A stretch of DNA of 37,985 nucleotides. It comes from Syntrophomonas sp. (GTDB lineage: Bacteria; Bacillota; Syntrophomonadia; Syntrophomonadales; Syntrophomonadaceae). Made by a program: the position numbers and the translations under genes. Every line of letters starts with the position of its first letter. Within the stretch, counting starts at the first letter, position 1. Location of the stretch: NCBI RefSeq assembly GCF_028707975.1, contig NZ_JAQVZX010000012.1, positions 1-37,985 on the forward strand, given 5' to 3'. The notes beneath the pieces were generated by a model. The model was not told the DNA's origin. It made no database searches and saw only the letters and a program-made list of their open reading frames with translations. Positions 7,571 through 15,249 of the stretch are shown one piece after another.

Positions 7571-7635
7571 CTTGATCCCTGTCTCTGCGGAAGTGGAAAA
7601 AGTATAAGAAATGCTGTGGCAATAACTTGAGTTAG
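7571..7635 (+). pseudogene. Relic of a SEC-C zinc motif with a one-base deletion
   Basis: Right after the lipoprotein stop the sequence reads CLCGSGK, and one frame over it reads KYKKCCGNNLS then TAG (7633-7635). Adding one A to the run at 7598-7601 restores the SEC-C signature CxCGSGKKYKKCCG. SEC-C motifs bind zinc and often end bacterial proteins. No body of such a protein precedes it, so this is a leftover tail. The gap up to 7783 shows nothing else that I can support. Confidence 0.5.
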
Positions 7636-7783
7636 TGTTTAGCAGCGAATTTCTTCCAGGGAAAACTCTACCGTTTAAGCCTGGACTAGGCCAGACCGGA
7701 AGAAGGAAGCACCGGACTGGACAGAGGAAGAAAGGGAAAGGCCATGATATAATTAGGACCACACCCACCGGACACCCTGGCAC

Positions 7784-8125
7784 CTAGAATCTAACTAGGT
7801 CTTTATGCAATATGGTATTCCCTTCCAGATTCTCATTGCCGGAGCGTCCGCCTACCCAGATCAAAATCCGGGGGCTATCACTTAGAATTTGAACTTCAAA
7901 TGCATTAAACATGGGGATAAATTCCGTTTGGATTTTGGAATTGGCGGCAATCGTAAAGGTTTCATCGAATACCTCTTTTTTAGGTTTTGGATCAAGATTA
8001 AAGATTCTAACTCTCGCATTGTGCCTCTTTGCTCCGTTATTCAATACCAGTACCCGAATATTATTAATATACTCACAACAACTTATGGGGCCAGTAGTGT
8101 AGTTGTATTTGGCCAATTTTGCCAT
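7784..8125 (-). CDS. Unknown small beta-rich protein
   Basis: I place the start at the ATG at 8125 (MAKLAKYNYTT) because AGGGAG lies about eight bases upstream; the longer frame from 8176 has no RBS. The 113-residue protein has alternating hydrophobic strands (IRVLVLNNG, ARVRIFNL, FEVQILS, RILIWVGG) and no signal peptide or long membrane segment, so a small beta-sandwich is likely. It has no same-strand partner and faces the lipoprotein gene across the SEC-C relic. I do not recognise a characterised family. Confidence 0.65.
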   Translation of the reverse strand: MAKLAKYNYTTGPISCCEYINNIRVLVLNNGAKRHNARVRIFNLDPKPKKEVFDETFTIAANSKIQTEFIPMFNAFEVQILSDSPRILIWVGGRSGNENLEGNTILHKDLVRF

Positions 8126-8246
8126 TTTGCCATCTCCCTGAATATTTACAGTATTAGGGTATTCAAAAAGAAACAATTTTGTGTAGTTGTGACCTGTTAT
8201 ATTCGCGACGGGTAAAGAGTAATGAATTTATATGAATGCCTTTTTC

Positions 8247-8275
8247 TTGACTTGCAGCACCTATTCGCATATTCT
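8247..8275 (+). promoter_or_regulatory. Promoter of the AbrB/PIN pair
   Basis: TTGACT (8247-8252), 17 bp, TATTCT (8270-8275), about 38 bp upstream of the AbrB-type start. Fits a housekeeping sigma factor promoter. Confidence 0.55.
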
Positions 8276-8313
8276 TAAATCATAAATACGAAAATCCGAA
8301 AGGAAGATATGTG

Positions 8314-8583
8314 ATGCCGAAGGCTGTTATAAATCGGAAAGTGCGGATGCGGGAGAGAGGTCAGTTTACTGTGCCAGTTGAGATTCGGGAGCACCTGGGG
8401 CTTAAAGAAGACTCAATTCTCCAGGTTTTAAGTATTGGCCGGGCCATGGTGGTAATTCCTGAAGAAACCATGGTTAATGAACTGGCCCGGCAGGTTGAAT
8501 ATGTTATGAAAAATGAAAACATGAACCTGGAAGAATTACTGTCAAGTTTACGTGAGGGCAGCCATGAATATGAATCCGATTAA
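8314..8583 (+). CDS. AbrB/MazE-type antitoxin
   Basis: 89 residues from ATG 8314 (a GTG at 8311 is possible; AGGAAG at 8301-8306 spaces better with the ATG). Residues 5-50 form a SpoVT/AbrB swapped-hairpin DNA-binding domain: VRMRERGQFTVPVEIREHLGL followed by a hydrophobic strand and VVIPEE. The C-terminal half is an acidic helix, the usual toxin-binding part. It overlaps the PIN gene by 20 bp, so the two are translationally coupled. It likely neutralises the PIN ribonuclease and represses the operon through its DNA-binding domain. Confidence 0.85.
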   Translation: MPKAVINRKVRMRERGQFTVPVEIREHLGLKEDSILQVLSIGRAMVVIPEETMVNELARQVEYVMKNENMNLEELLSSLREGSHEYESD

Positions 8584-8989
8584 AGTATTTCTTGACAGCA
8601 GTGTTATTATTGCCGGTCTGGCTTCGGCCAAGGGAGGTTCACGAGAAATACTTAATTTGGCCGAGTTAGGATTTCTAATTCCGGTTATTTCGGAGGAAGT
8701 TGTAAGGGAAGTAACGCGTAATATCGAAAGAAAGCTGCCTGCTTGTCTTGCTCATTATTATCACTTGTTTCGTATATTGCCGTTCATAATGGCTGCACCG
8801 AGTGAAGAAAGCTTGGCACAGGCAAAGGAATTAATCAACCCTCACGATGCCTTAATTCTTGCATCTGCTCTAAGCTCCAGGGCAGATTGGTTAATCAGTC
8901 TGGATAAACACTTCCTGGTGCTGAATAATGAAGAGCTATTCATGAAAACAGGGACGTCAGGAGAATTTCTGGAAAGTGTTTTGCTATAA
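8564..8989 (+). CDS. PIN-domain ribonuclease toxin (VapC-like)
   Basis: Start placed at ATG 8564 (141 aa), behind GTGAGGG at 8552-8558; ATG 8570 and GTG 8552 are alternatives. It carries the PIN core: IKVFLDSSVIIAGL with the first catalytic Asp, SEEVVREV with an acidic residue after strand two, and HDALILASALSSRADWLISLD with the last acidic pair. Length and order match VapC-type toxins, which cleave RNA in the cytoplasm. It overlaps the upstream AbrB-type antitoxin. All acidic positions expected of an active site appear to be present. Confidence 0.85.
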   Translation: MNMNPIKVFLDSSVIIAGLASAKGGSREILNLAELGFLIPVISEEVVREVTRNIERKLPACLAHYYHLFRILPFIMAAPSEESLAQAKELINPHDALILASALSSRADWLISLDKHFLVLNNEELFMKTGTSGEFLESVLL

Positions 8990-9110
8990 GCGTCACTACT
9001 CCAATTACTTGCAGTTTTCTTGCAGCCACTGAAAAGCTCTGCATGGCTGGAGGGAGTAAATAAACAACGGCGGTTTCCCCTGCCGGTGGGCGGGTAAATC
9101 GGGAGGAATT

Positions 9111-9875
9111 ATGTGTATAATATTGTTTGCCTATGATTGTCATCCCCGTTACAAGTTGGTGGTAGCAGCAAACCGGGATGAATTTTACCAGCGTCCCACG
9201 GCAGCTGCCGCTTTTTGGCCAGACCATCCCGATATTCTGGCGGGAAGAGATCTGAAGGAAGGTGGTAGCTGGATGGGGATAACCACCAATGGATGTTTTG
9301 CTGCTTTGACCAATTACCGGGATCCTTCCAGTTTTAGACCGGAGGCCAGGTCGCGGGGGCACCTGGTTAAAGATTATTTGAACAGTAATCTGGCGCCAAA
9401 GACTTATATAGCCGACCTGCTTAACGGAGACAGTGCGTATAACGGTTTCAATCTATTAACGGGAACCAATGAATCAATGTATTACTACTCCAACCGGGAA
9501 AGAATTATTCGTAAAATACCAGCTGGTGTTCATGGTTTAAGCAATGCCTTGCTCAATACACCCTGGCCTAAAGTAAGCAAGGGAATAAAGGCACTGGCCC
9601 AACTTATACAGCATGATGATATTAAATTCGAGCAATTGTTTGCCGTGATGAGCGATCGGGAATTGCCGGATGACCAGGACTTACCCCAAACCGGTGTTGG
9701 CTTGAAAATGGAAAGAATCCTTTCCCCCCTATTTGTCACGAGTCCCGATTATGGTACTTGCTTAACCACGGTAATACTAGTAGAGCGCAATCATAATTTC
9801 CAATTCTGGGAGCGTAGTTATATTAATGGACAACCCGATAGCTGGGACGAAGTTTACTACCGCTACCCCTTTTAA
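9111..9875 (+). CDS. NRDE family protein (TANGO2-like)
   Basis: 254 aa. The family hallmark is complete: Met-Cys at the N-terminus and AANRDEFYQRPT at residues 18-29, then GGSWMGIT and FAALTNYRD, and later GLSNALLNTPWPK and CLTTVILV near the C-terminus. The fold is Ntn-like with Cys2 as likely nucleophile. Eukaryotic TANGO2 is linked to membrane and lipid homeostasis and heme trafficking; the bacterial role is not settled. An RBS (GGGAGG) precedes the ATG. The final part of this gene (9783-9859) is repeated with four mismatches at 12537-12613, a sign of an old duplication or insertion around the next operon. Confidence 0.9.
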   Translation: MCIILFAYDCHPRYKLVVAANRDEFYQRPTAAAAFWPDHPDILAGRDLKEGGSWMGITTNGCFAALTNYRDPSSFRPEARSRGHLVKDYLNSNLAPKTYIADLLNGDSAYNGFNLLTGTNESMYYYSNRERIIRKIPAGVHGLSNALLNTPWPKVSKGIKALAQLIQHDDIKFEQLFAVMSDRELPDDQDLPQTGVGLKMERILSPLFVTSPDYGTCLTTVILVERNHNFQFWERSYINGQPDSWDEVYYRYPF

Positions 9876-9986
9876 AGTGGCGATATATTTCTATAACTCA
9901 CCTCTTTCCCCCATTTTTTGTTTAATACTCGCTTTCTTCATACTTTTACAGATATTCATAATATAAAGCTATTAATGATTATGCAG

Positions 9987-10031
9987 TTGACAGTGCGTAC
10001 CATCTGTATTAGTATTATTAATACAGATGGT
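9987..10031 (+). promoter_or_regulatory. Promoter with a perfect GntR-type operator
   Basis: TTGACA (9987-9992), 17 bp, TAGTAT (10010-10015). A perfect 13-bp inverted repeat, ACCATCTGTATTA / TAATACAGATGGT (9999-10011 and 10019-10031, 7-bp centre), covers the spacer, the -10 box and the start site. It has the size and place of an autorepression operator for the GntR-family gene that follows. Confidence 0.75.
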
Positions 10032-10052
10032 GCAGTACGGGGGGTGACTTGC

Positions 10053-10445
10053 TTGATATGGGTAAAAGTGGATTTTCACTCGGGTGAACCTGTTTATCAA
10101 CAGATAGCTCAGAGTATGAAGGGGGATATTATTAGTGGGAAATTGAGCCGGGATGAGCTTATCCCTTCCATCAGAGAATTGGCCCGTGATTTAAAAATCA
10201 ACCCCAATACAGTAGCCCGAGCTTACCGGGAGCTGGAAAACGAAGGATATATTTATTCCCGCCCGGGGGTAGGATACTTTATTAAAGATTCTGATAAAAA
10301 AACCATGGAAGAAAAGGCATTAGAAATACTCGCTAAGGAAATGGCCGGAATTGTAAACATCGCCCGCAATTACCAAGTATCCCGCCAGAAATTTACCGAA
10401 CTCGTAATGCAAAGCATTAATAGTGCATATGGAGGTGATGAATAG
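10053..10445 (+). CDS. GntR family regulator, YtrA subfamily
   Basis: I prefer the TTG at 10053, which follows GGGGGGTG and gives the usual YtrA-type opening IWVKVDFHSGEPVYQQIAQ; the in-frame ATG at 9918 would lie upstream of the promoter. The 130-residue protein is a winged helix (residues 10-75: IPSIRELARDLKINPNTVARAYRELENEGYI) with a short helical dimerisation tail (EKALEILAKEMAGIVNIARNY) and no large effector domain, as in the YtrA group. It heads an ABC transporter operon and probably represses it through the 33-bp dyad upstream. Confidence 0.85.
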   Translation: MIWVKVDFHSGEPVYQQIAQSMKGDIISGKLSRDELIPSIRELARDLKINPNTVARAYRELENEGYIYSRPGVGYFIKDSDKKTMEEKALEILAKEMAGIVNIARNYQVSRQKFTELVMQSINSAYGGDE

Positions 10446-10446
10446 C

Positions 10447-11328
10447 ATGCATGCGGTGCAAATAAAAGAACTCTGCAAAAGCTATAAAAACAGCAGCTTT
10501 ACCCTGCAAATTACTGATTTATCCCTTGAAGCTGGGAGTGTTTTCGGACTTTTAGGTCCTAATGGAGCAGGGAAAACCAGCCTTTTGCAACTGCTTATGG
10601 ATATAGTCCGTCCGGATAGGGGTTATATTGAGATATTAGGCCACCGGCCTTTTGAAAGAGAAAAGCTGCAGGCTAAAATATCGTATATGCCAGAAAATAA
10701 AAACCTTTACCATAATATGACGGTCAAGAAAATGTTGGACTATGCCAGTGGTATAATTCCGGGCTGGGATAATGATAAGGCATTGGAGTTAAAGAATATT
10801 TTCCCCCTGGAAGGCAAAAAAAGCATATCCACGCTTTCCTATGGAGAGAAAACCCAGTTTTATGCTATTTTAACCTTTGCCCGTTCAGCCGATTTATTTA
10901 TCCTGGACGAGCCTACCCGGGGCTTGGACCCAATCATGCAGGAACAAATGCTGCAGCTGATAAAAGAAAAGAGCTGGCAGGGCAAGACTATTATTTTTTC
11001 ATCTCACCAATTGGGAGAAATAGAAGAAAGCGTTGATTCTTTTGCTATGTTGCGTAAGGGACATATGGTGCTTAATGGTAACCTGGATGACCTGAAAAGC
11101 GAACTTTTTCTCTTAAAACTGGAAAAGAGCAAAATTTCCGCTATACCTCCATCGACCCTTGATATTATTGCCACTCACCATCAGCATAAGCAATCTCTTA
11201 TTCTCTGTCAGGGCGGGATGGAGGCCAGGCAAAAATTGCAGGCTGACTTTGCTTTCCTGAATCCTGAAAATGTAAATATAAAAGATATTTTCTTGTTACT
11301 GATGGAAAATGGAGGTGAAGAGGAATGA
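10447..11328 (+). CDS. ABC transporter ATP-binding protein
   Basis: Start at ATG 10447, preceded by GGAGGTG; 293 aa. Walker A GPNGAGKTS at 37-45, signature LSYGE at 130-134, Walker B LFILDEP at 150-156 and the switch His in FSSHQLGEIEE. The C-terminal 80 residues follow the ATPase core and are not conserved. It begins one base after the GntR stop and overlaps the permease by four bases. It should power the adjacent membrane protein; YtrA-type operons are often induced by cell-envelope stress and cell-wall antibiotics, but the substrate here is unknown. Confidence 0.9.
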   Translation: MHAVQIKELCKSYKNSSFTLQITDLSLEAGSVFGLLGPNGAGKTSLLQLLMDIVRPDRGYIEILGHRPFEREKLQAKISYMPENKNLYHNMTVKKMLDYASGIIPGWDNDKALELKNIFPLEGKKSISTLSYGEKTQFYAILTFARSADLFILDEPTRGLDPIMQEQMLQLIKEKSWQGKTIIFSSHQLGEIEESVDSFAMLRKGHMVLNGNLDDLKSELFLLKLEKSKISAIPPSTLDIIATHHQHKQSLILCQGGMEARQKLQADFAFLNPENVNIKDIFLLLMENGGEEE

Positions 11329-12116
11329 GTCTCTTGATTAAAGAATTGTGGGATCTACGCTGGCGGGGAACAATATTATTATTTCTTACCTTATTGACAG
11401 GTTATTTTGTACTGTCCAATTATGAGTGGTTTAAGACCGTAGCCGATATAGCGCAAATCGAGCAGGGCTTGAAACAGGCCCCGTTTATGAATCAACTTCT
11501 CGATATGGAAACACTGAATCAACAGCTTTTAGAACTCTTTAATAATATTGACTTTTATGTCTGGTCACAATGGTTCGGGAAAAACCTTTATCAGTTAATT
11601 CTTCTGGCCATTATAATCTTGACTTTCCCTCTTTTTGCCCGGGAAACGGAACAGAATACCAACTATTTTCTCCTGTCCAATCGGACCCGCAAACAGATTT
11701 TTCTGAGTAAAATCCTGGCCAGCTTTTTCAGTATTCTTCTGATAATCGCTGCCGGGAGTATTTTGCCGGTTGTTATAGCCTTATTTCATGATTTTAATTT
11801 TAGTCTGGAACAAGCCCTGATGTATGGCCTGCAATTAAGTATAAGCTCATTGTTTTTGTATTCGGTGGTAGTTTTTTTCTCTATTATATTCAATGATGTT
11901 ATTAAGCCTGTCATAGCATCGGTAATTGTATTCATTGCAATAGGCTTAATGGGAAAGATATCTGGAATGCTTTATTTAAACATCTACCGCTATATGACCG
12001 GTGTAGATATATTTTTTACTTCTTCAATACAAACAACTGCCATGATAGTAATTTTCATTTTGGCTCTATTTATTCTGATGGGTTCCTGGCATATATTTAA
12101 AAATAAAGATTTTTGA
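11325..12116 (+). CDS. ABC-2 type permease
   Basis: 263 aa, ATG overlapping the ATPase stop (ATGA). About six hydrophobic segments: near 15-32 (ILLFLTLLTGYFVL), 88-106, 130-152, 165-188 (SISSLFLYSVVVFFSIIF), 195-215 and 238-258. A soluble stretch (residues 33-85) between the first two lies on one face of the membrane. Conserved FARETEQNTNYFLLSNRTRKQIFLSK resembles the coupling helix region of ABC-2 exporters. It should pair as a dimer with the upstream ATPase. Confidence 0.85.
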   Translation: MSLLIKELWDLRWRGTILLFLTLLTGYFVLSNYEWFKTVADIAQIEQGLKQAPFMNQLLDMETLNQQLLELFNNIDFYVWSQWFGKNLYQLILLAIIILTFPLFARETEQNTNYFLLSNRTRKQIFLSKILASFFSILLIIAAGSILPVVIALFHDFNFSLEQALMYGLQLSISSLFLYSVVVFFSIIFNDVIKPVIASVIVFIAIGLMGKISGMLYLNIYRYMTGVDIFFTSSIQTTAMIVIFILALFILMGSWHIFKNKDF

Positions 12117-12140
12117 TTATCAACTAAGGAGATGAATATT

Positions 12141-12458
12141 ATGCTTCTTGTTACTACCGACAATCTTTCGGAATATAAAATAAGCAAAACTCTGGGCCTG
12201 GTTCGCGGAAGTTCCATCCGGGCAAAACATCTGGGAAGGGATATTGGAGCTGTTCTAAAATCCCTGGTAGGTGGAGAGTTAAAGGGCTACAGTGAATTAC
12301 TGGTGGAATCCCGGGAAGAGGCTCTAAATCGTATGATAGAGGCAGCCGAAAAACTAAATGCCGATGCTATTGTAGGAATTCGTTTCAGCAGTTCCCAGAT
12401 AATGAGTGGGGCCGCAGAAATGCTGGTCTACGGCACCGCCGTAAAAATCGAAAAGTAA
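12141..12458 (+). CDS. YbjQ/UPF0145 family protein
   Basis: 105 residues from ATG 12141, chosen because AAGGAG (12126-12131) touches the ATG at 12132 and is nine bases from this one. The whole chain is a YbjQ domain (PF01906): LLVTTDNLSEYKISKTLGLVRGSSIRA, an amphipathic helix ESREEALNRMIEAAEKLNADAIVGIRF, and a final strand MLVYGTAVKI. Members form small oligomers, sometimes called heavy-metal-binding-like; the role is not proven. It is the last gene of the GntR-ABC operon, 24 bp behind the permease. Confidence 0.85.
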   Translation: MLLVTTDNLSEYKISKTLGLVRGSSIRAKHLGRDIGAVLKSLVGGELKGYSELLVESREEALNRMIEAAEKLNADAIVGIRFSSSQIMSGAAEMLVYGTAVKIEK

Positions 12459-12500
12459 AGCTGCAAGCGAAACTCCCATACTCTGCCCGGTTACCCGGTA

Positions 12501-12530
12501 ATGCTGATAACGGGTTAGCAAAACCCAGGA
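12501..12530 (-). repeat. 30-bp relic matching the metallophosphoesterase gene
   Basis: This segment is identical at 28 of 30 positions to 28134-28163, which lies inside the minus-strand metallophosphoesterase gene (codons for VLGFADPLSAS). Similarity stops abruptly on both sides. It sits seven bases before the NRDE relic. Confidence 0.6.
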
Positions 12531-12536
12531 TCGGTG

Positions 12537-12613
12537 GAGCGCAATCATAATTTCCCATTATGGGAGCGTAGATATATAAATGGACAACCCGATAGCTGGG
12601 ACGAAGTTTACTA
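12537..12613 (+). pseudogene. Relic of the 3' end of an NRDE gene
   Basis: Seventy-three of 77 bases match 9783-9859 in the intact NRDE gene. The frame is kept and translates as ERNHNFPLWERRYINGQPD..., versus ERNHNFQFWERSYINGQPD... in the intact copy. The relic has no upstream part, lacks the last codons (YPF), and runs into a GGGACC...GGACCGTCCC dyad. It is either a leftover of a second NRDE gene or the far end of a duplication that brought in the GntR-ABC operon. Confidence 0.75.
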
Positions 12614-12616
12614 TAT

Positions 12617-12709
12617 GGGACCAGTCACAAGGACCGTCCCCGTTGCTCCCCGTGGCTGACGGTATTTCAATACCGGGAGTATGTCACGGTACGACATTTC
12701 CCTGGCGGC
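12617..12709. repeat. Cluster of small palindromes between convergent genes
   Basis: Contains GGGAC (12617-12621)/GTCCC (12636-12640), the perfect dyad GGTATT-TC-AATACC, and a longer imperfect hairpin built on ATGTC/GACAT and GGGA/TCCC. The plus-strand YbjQ operon and the minus-strand MFS gene both end here. The first dyad resembles REP-like elements of Clostridia with GGGAC...GTCCC ends. A two-way terminator function is possible but no T run is seen. Confidence 0.4.
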
Positions 12710-13986
12710 TAGTGAGCCGAGGCTTCCTGATGGTACAGCAAAACACAGCATACTGCTCCCAGCGCGGCCATGGCTACCAAAAATAACAGCCCGCCGGTAT
12801 AACTGCCGCTCACCTGGATTAACCAACCCAGAATGAAAGGCGAAATAGCTGATAATAGATTTCCTACTCCGCTGACTATGCCGGAACCAGTTACCAGCAG
12901 GTGAGAGGGTAATGATGTCTGCATAATGGCCCATACGGTAGGATAAACAAATTCGTTAATACCTATTGCCAGGGTCATAAACACCACTGCTCCAAGGGGG
13001 GAAGGCACCAGGGCAATGCCCAGGGTAGTCAAGGTTACACCACATAAGGCTGCTATCCCGATAACACTTCGGAGCTGCACCCGGTCTACTAATCGACCTC
13101 CGATAAGTATGCCTGCCGCTGCCACTGCATAGGCCAGGGATATGTAACCGGCCATACCGCTGATATCAAAATTCCGAGCATGCACCAGATATTGTGGCAT
13201 CCAGGTCATCAGTCCCCACCAGCTGCACAAAAAGGCGGTATATATCACAGCTAATAACCAAAAAGAGGTATTTTTCAACAGCTCCCGTACCCCTGGGGAA
13301 TCTACTGCCGATTCATCCCTTGGGGTATTGCTATCCTCGTTTTGGGAAACTATATACTGAGCTTCCTGGGTCGATATATAAGGATTATCGCTTGGTTGGT
13401 CGGATATCCAGCTAAACCCCAGCGGTATAAGCGCCAACAAACCTAACAGCCCGGGAATAAAAAAACTGTATTCCCAACCAATCCCCCAATTTATCCAGGT
13501 ATAGAGCGGCAGGGCCACAATAAGTGCCAAGCAGCCGCCTACCCCAACAACGGCATTGGCCGTACCTCGTTCCTGTGGGGGAGTCCAATTTTTAACCAGC
13601 AGACTTATATTAGGGTGATAGATGCCATGGGCCAGTCCCAGTATAACCCGTACCAGGATAAGGGCAGCAAAAGAAGCCACCCAGCCTCCGGCCAGCATAG
13701 ACAGAGCACCGATAATAACCCCCAGAAGCAACGCTCGCCGTGGTCCCAAGCGGTTACTGATGGGGACCGATAGCATATTGGATAAGGAATAAACCAGCAG
13801 GAAAACCGTCATCAGCATCCCCTGCCGGGCTGCTTGTCCGACCAGGCCCATTTCTTCCAGGAAACGTTGGTCTACCAGCAAGACTCCGATATTGGTACGC
13901 TGTAGATAAACCAAAATCCACATTACGGCCAACATAATTATCAGTTTATGGCGATATCTGCCTTGACTATTACTATAATTCAACAA
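12709..13986 (-). CDS. MFS transporter (anion:cation symporter type)
   Basis: 425 aa, TTG start behind GGAAAG. Twelve hydrophobic segments in two groups of six with a hydrophilic loop at about residues 200-235. First-helix motif VYLQRTNIGVLL and the loop 2-3 motif NRLGPRRALLLG match the ACS (ExuT/phthalate permease) branch of the major facilitator superfamily, which usually imports organic anions with protons or sodium. The loop 8-9 region has GGRLVDRVQLR. The substrate cannot be read from the sequence. It is transcribed in the same direction as the 14104-14934 gene, 117 bp downstream of it. Confidence 0.88.
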   Translation of the reverse strand: MLNYSNSQGRYRHKLIIMLAVMWILVYLQRTNIGVLLVDQRFLEEMGLVGQAARQGMLMTVFLLVYSLSNMLSVPISNRLGPRRALLLGVIIGALSMLAGGWVASFAALILVRVILGLAHGIYHPNISLLVKNWTPPQERGTANAVVGVGGCLALIVALPLYTWINWGIGWEYSFFIPGLLGLLALIPLGFSWISDQPSDNPYISTQEAQYIVSQNEDSNTPRDESAVDSPGVRELLKNTSFWLLAVIYTAFLCSWWGLMTWMPQYLVHARNFDISGMAGYISLAYAVAAAGILIGGRLVDRVQLRSVIGIAALCGVTLTTLGIALVPSPLGAVVFMTLAIGINEFVYPTVWAIMQTSLPSHLLVTGSGIVSGVGNLLSAISPFILGWLIQVSGSYTGGLLFLVAMAALGAVCCVLLYHQEASAH

Positions 13987-14103
13987 AATACCAACTTTCC
14001 GTATCTCAACACAGCTAATTATTTTATTTCATTGACTTTGCTACAAAAGTCTTTTATGCAAGCTGATGCATATATATAACTTTTTGTAGTGGAATCATTT
14101 CAT

Positions 14104-14934
14104 TTAATCCTTAGGAGGAATTTTCTTAAAGACGCAGTTGCCACTGGCCTTACAATCCTTGCAGGACTGCCTGGGCACGGACAGGGGTTTTTCTTTTAGC
14201 AGGCTGCGGGCCAGGGCCAACGCATCCTTTACTGCTTCATCAGGGCCATCGATTGCAAGCATCACTGAACCCTCAGACCCGCTCACTCCACCGGCGGCAA
14301 CAATCGTAGCTTCCACAGCGAATAAAGTCTTTAGGGCATCTATTTCGGTATATATCCGGGCAAAGCCTGCGGGCAGTAGCGCCAAACCGCAGCGCTGCCC
14401 CAGGCTGTAATCCAGCCGGTTAATGCCCATTAACCGGGCCGCCGCCGTACAGGAAGGAATAAACTTTTCATGGCCAACCGGTACCAGGAGCTTACAGCCC
14501 CGGGCTGCCAGGACCCCGAAGGAGCCCCCTACCGTACCTCCCCTGGGGTTAGCCAACAGCACCCCGGCATTACCATCGGCATCAAAGGCATTGGCTCCCT
14601 TGATGAAGACATCATCCTGGTTAAAGTCCATTATGAAATCTTCCCAGGAGACATCCTTTATGATGCGCCCGTTTTCCAGGCAGATGTTGGCAAAACGGGT
14701 ATCAGCAGCTGTAACGCAAGGTACTCCGCCGCTTACGATACCAGCCGCAAACCGGGGTTTCACGTCTGCAGATATGAACCCCAGTTCTTCAGCGATATAT
14801 GAGTTGGTGGTACCCACAGCAATTATCATCCGGCCATGGGTCATGGCCGGATGAAATACTGGTTCATTTATGATTCCACGAGCGATCAGACGCTTGGCTC
14901 CCGCCGGGGATAAGGAGAAAGTCGCAATCATCAT
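14104..14934 (-). CDS. Unknown protein with a four-cysteine tail
   Basis: 276 aa from tandem ATG codons (14934 chosen; GGACGG lies upstream). The chain is Gly/Ala/Val rich with strand-loop patterns (ARGCKLLVPVGHEKFIPS, SGSEGSVMLAIDGPDEAVKDAL) and ends in CKDCKASGNC plus VFKKIPP, a possible metal or Fe-S site. Near the N-terminus FHPAMTHGRMIIAVGTTNSYIAEEL looks like a nucleotide- or substrate-binding loop. No signal peptide. I recognise it only as a conserved hypothetical type from anaerobes. The MFS carrier downstream on the same strand could be a functional partner. Confidence 0.7.
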   Translation of the reverse strand: MMIATFSLSPAGAKRLIARGIINEPVFHPAMTHGRMIIAVGTTNSYIAEELGFISADVKPRFAAGIVSGGVPCVTAADTRFANICLENGRIIKDVSWEDFIMDFNQDDVFIKGANAFDADGNAGVLLANPRGGTVGGSFGVLAARGCKLLVPVGHEKFIPSCTAAARLMGINRLDYSLGQRCGLALLPAGFARIYTEIDALKTLFAVEATIVAAGGVSGSEGSVMLAIDGPDEAVKDALALARSLLKEKPLSVPRQSCKDCKASGNCVFKKIPPKD

Positions 14935-15090
14935 AACACCGTCCTGTTGGTCAATATTTCCTTGACTGTAAGCGAAAAGTTGAGCAAGTCTGTATTATTT
15001 TAACATGAATAAAACAGGGATGCTTAAATATTAAGAGTTTAGTCCGTTGCAAAAAGTCACTTTCTTATTCAAGCTCGAAGTGAAATATGC

Positions 15091-15206
15091 CCCCGCTTCT
15101 TTAAACGGCCGGGTTCCCGTTAACAAAACGGGCGGCGGATTCTAATCCCCCCGCCTGGTTGCAGCGCTGTGTTAAAATTGCTTGGCAGTTTCTTTCCGAT
15201 ACTAAA
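15091..15206 (+). repeat. Structured intergenic repeat, copy 1
   Basis: Shares the order of blocks with 16295-16434 and 18890-18985: CCGCTTCTTTAAACG, then a GGCGG...CCCGCC arm pair around a short AT centre, TTGCAGCG-TGTGTT, the hairpin AAATTGC/GCAGTTT, and TTTCCGATACT. The bases just before it, GAAGTGAAATATG, also resemble the end of porC before copy 2. It ends nine bases before the -35 box of the T-box promoter. Confidence 0.7.
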
Positions 15207-15214
15207 AAGAAATG

Positions 15215-15243
15215 TTGACAGAAAAACCGCAGCTCAGTATAAT
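15215..15243 (+). promoter_or_regulatory. Consensus promoter of the T-box/por operon
   Basis: TTGACA (15215-15220), exactly 17 bp, TATAAT (15238-15243). Both hexamers match the consensus perfectly, so initiation should be strong and control left to the T-box. Confidence 0.9.
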
Positions 15244-15249
15244 AAATGC

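Noticed and set aside
14423-14854. Plus-strand 143-aa ORF
   Set aside because: Antisense to the 276-aa minus-strand gene; composition is that of a codon shadow.
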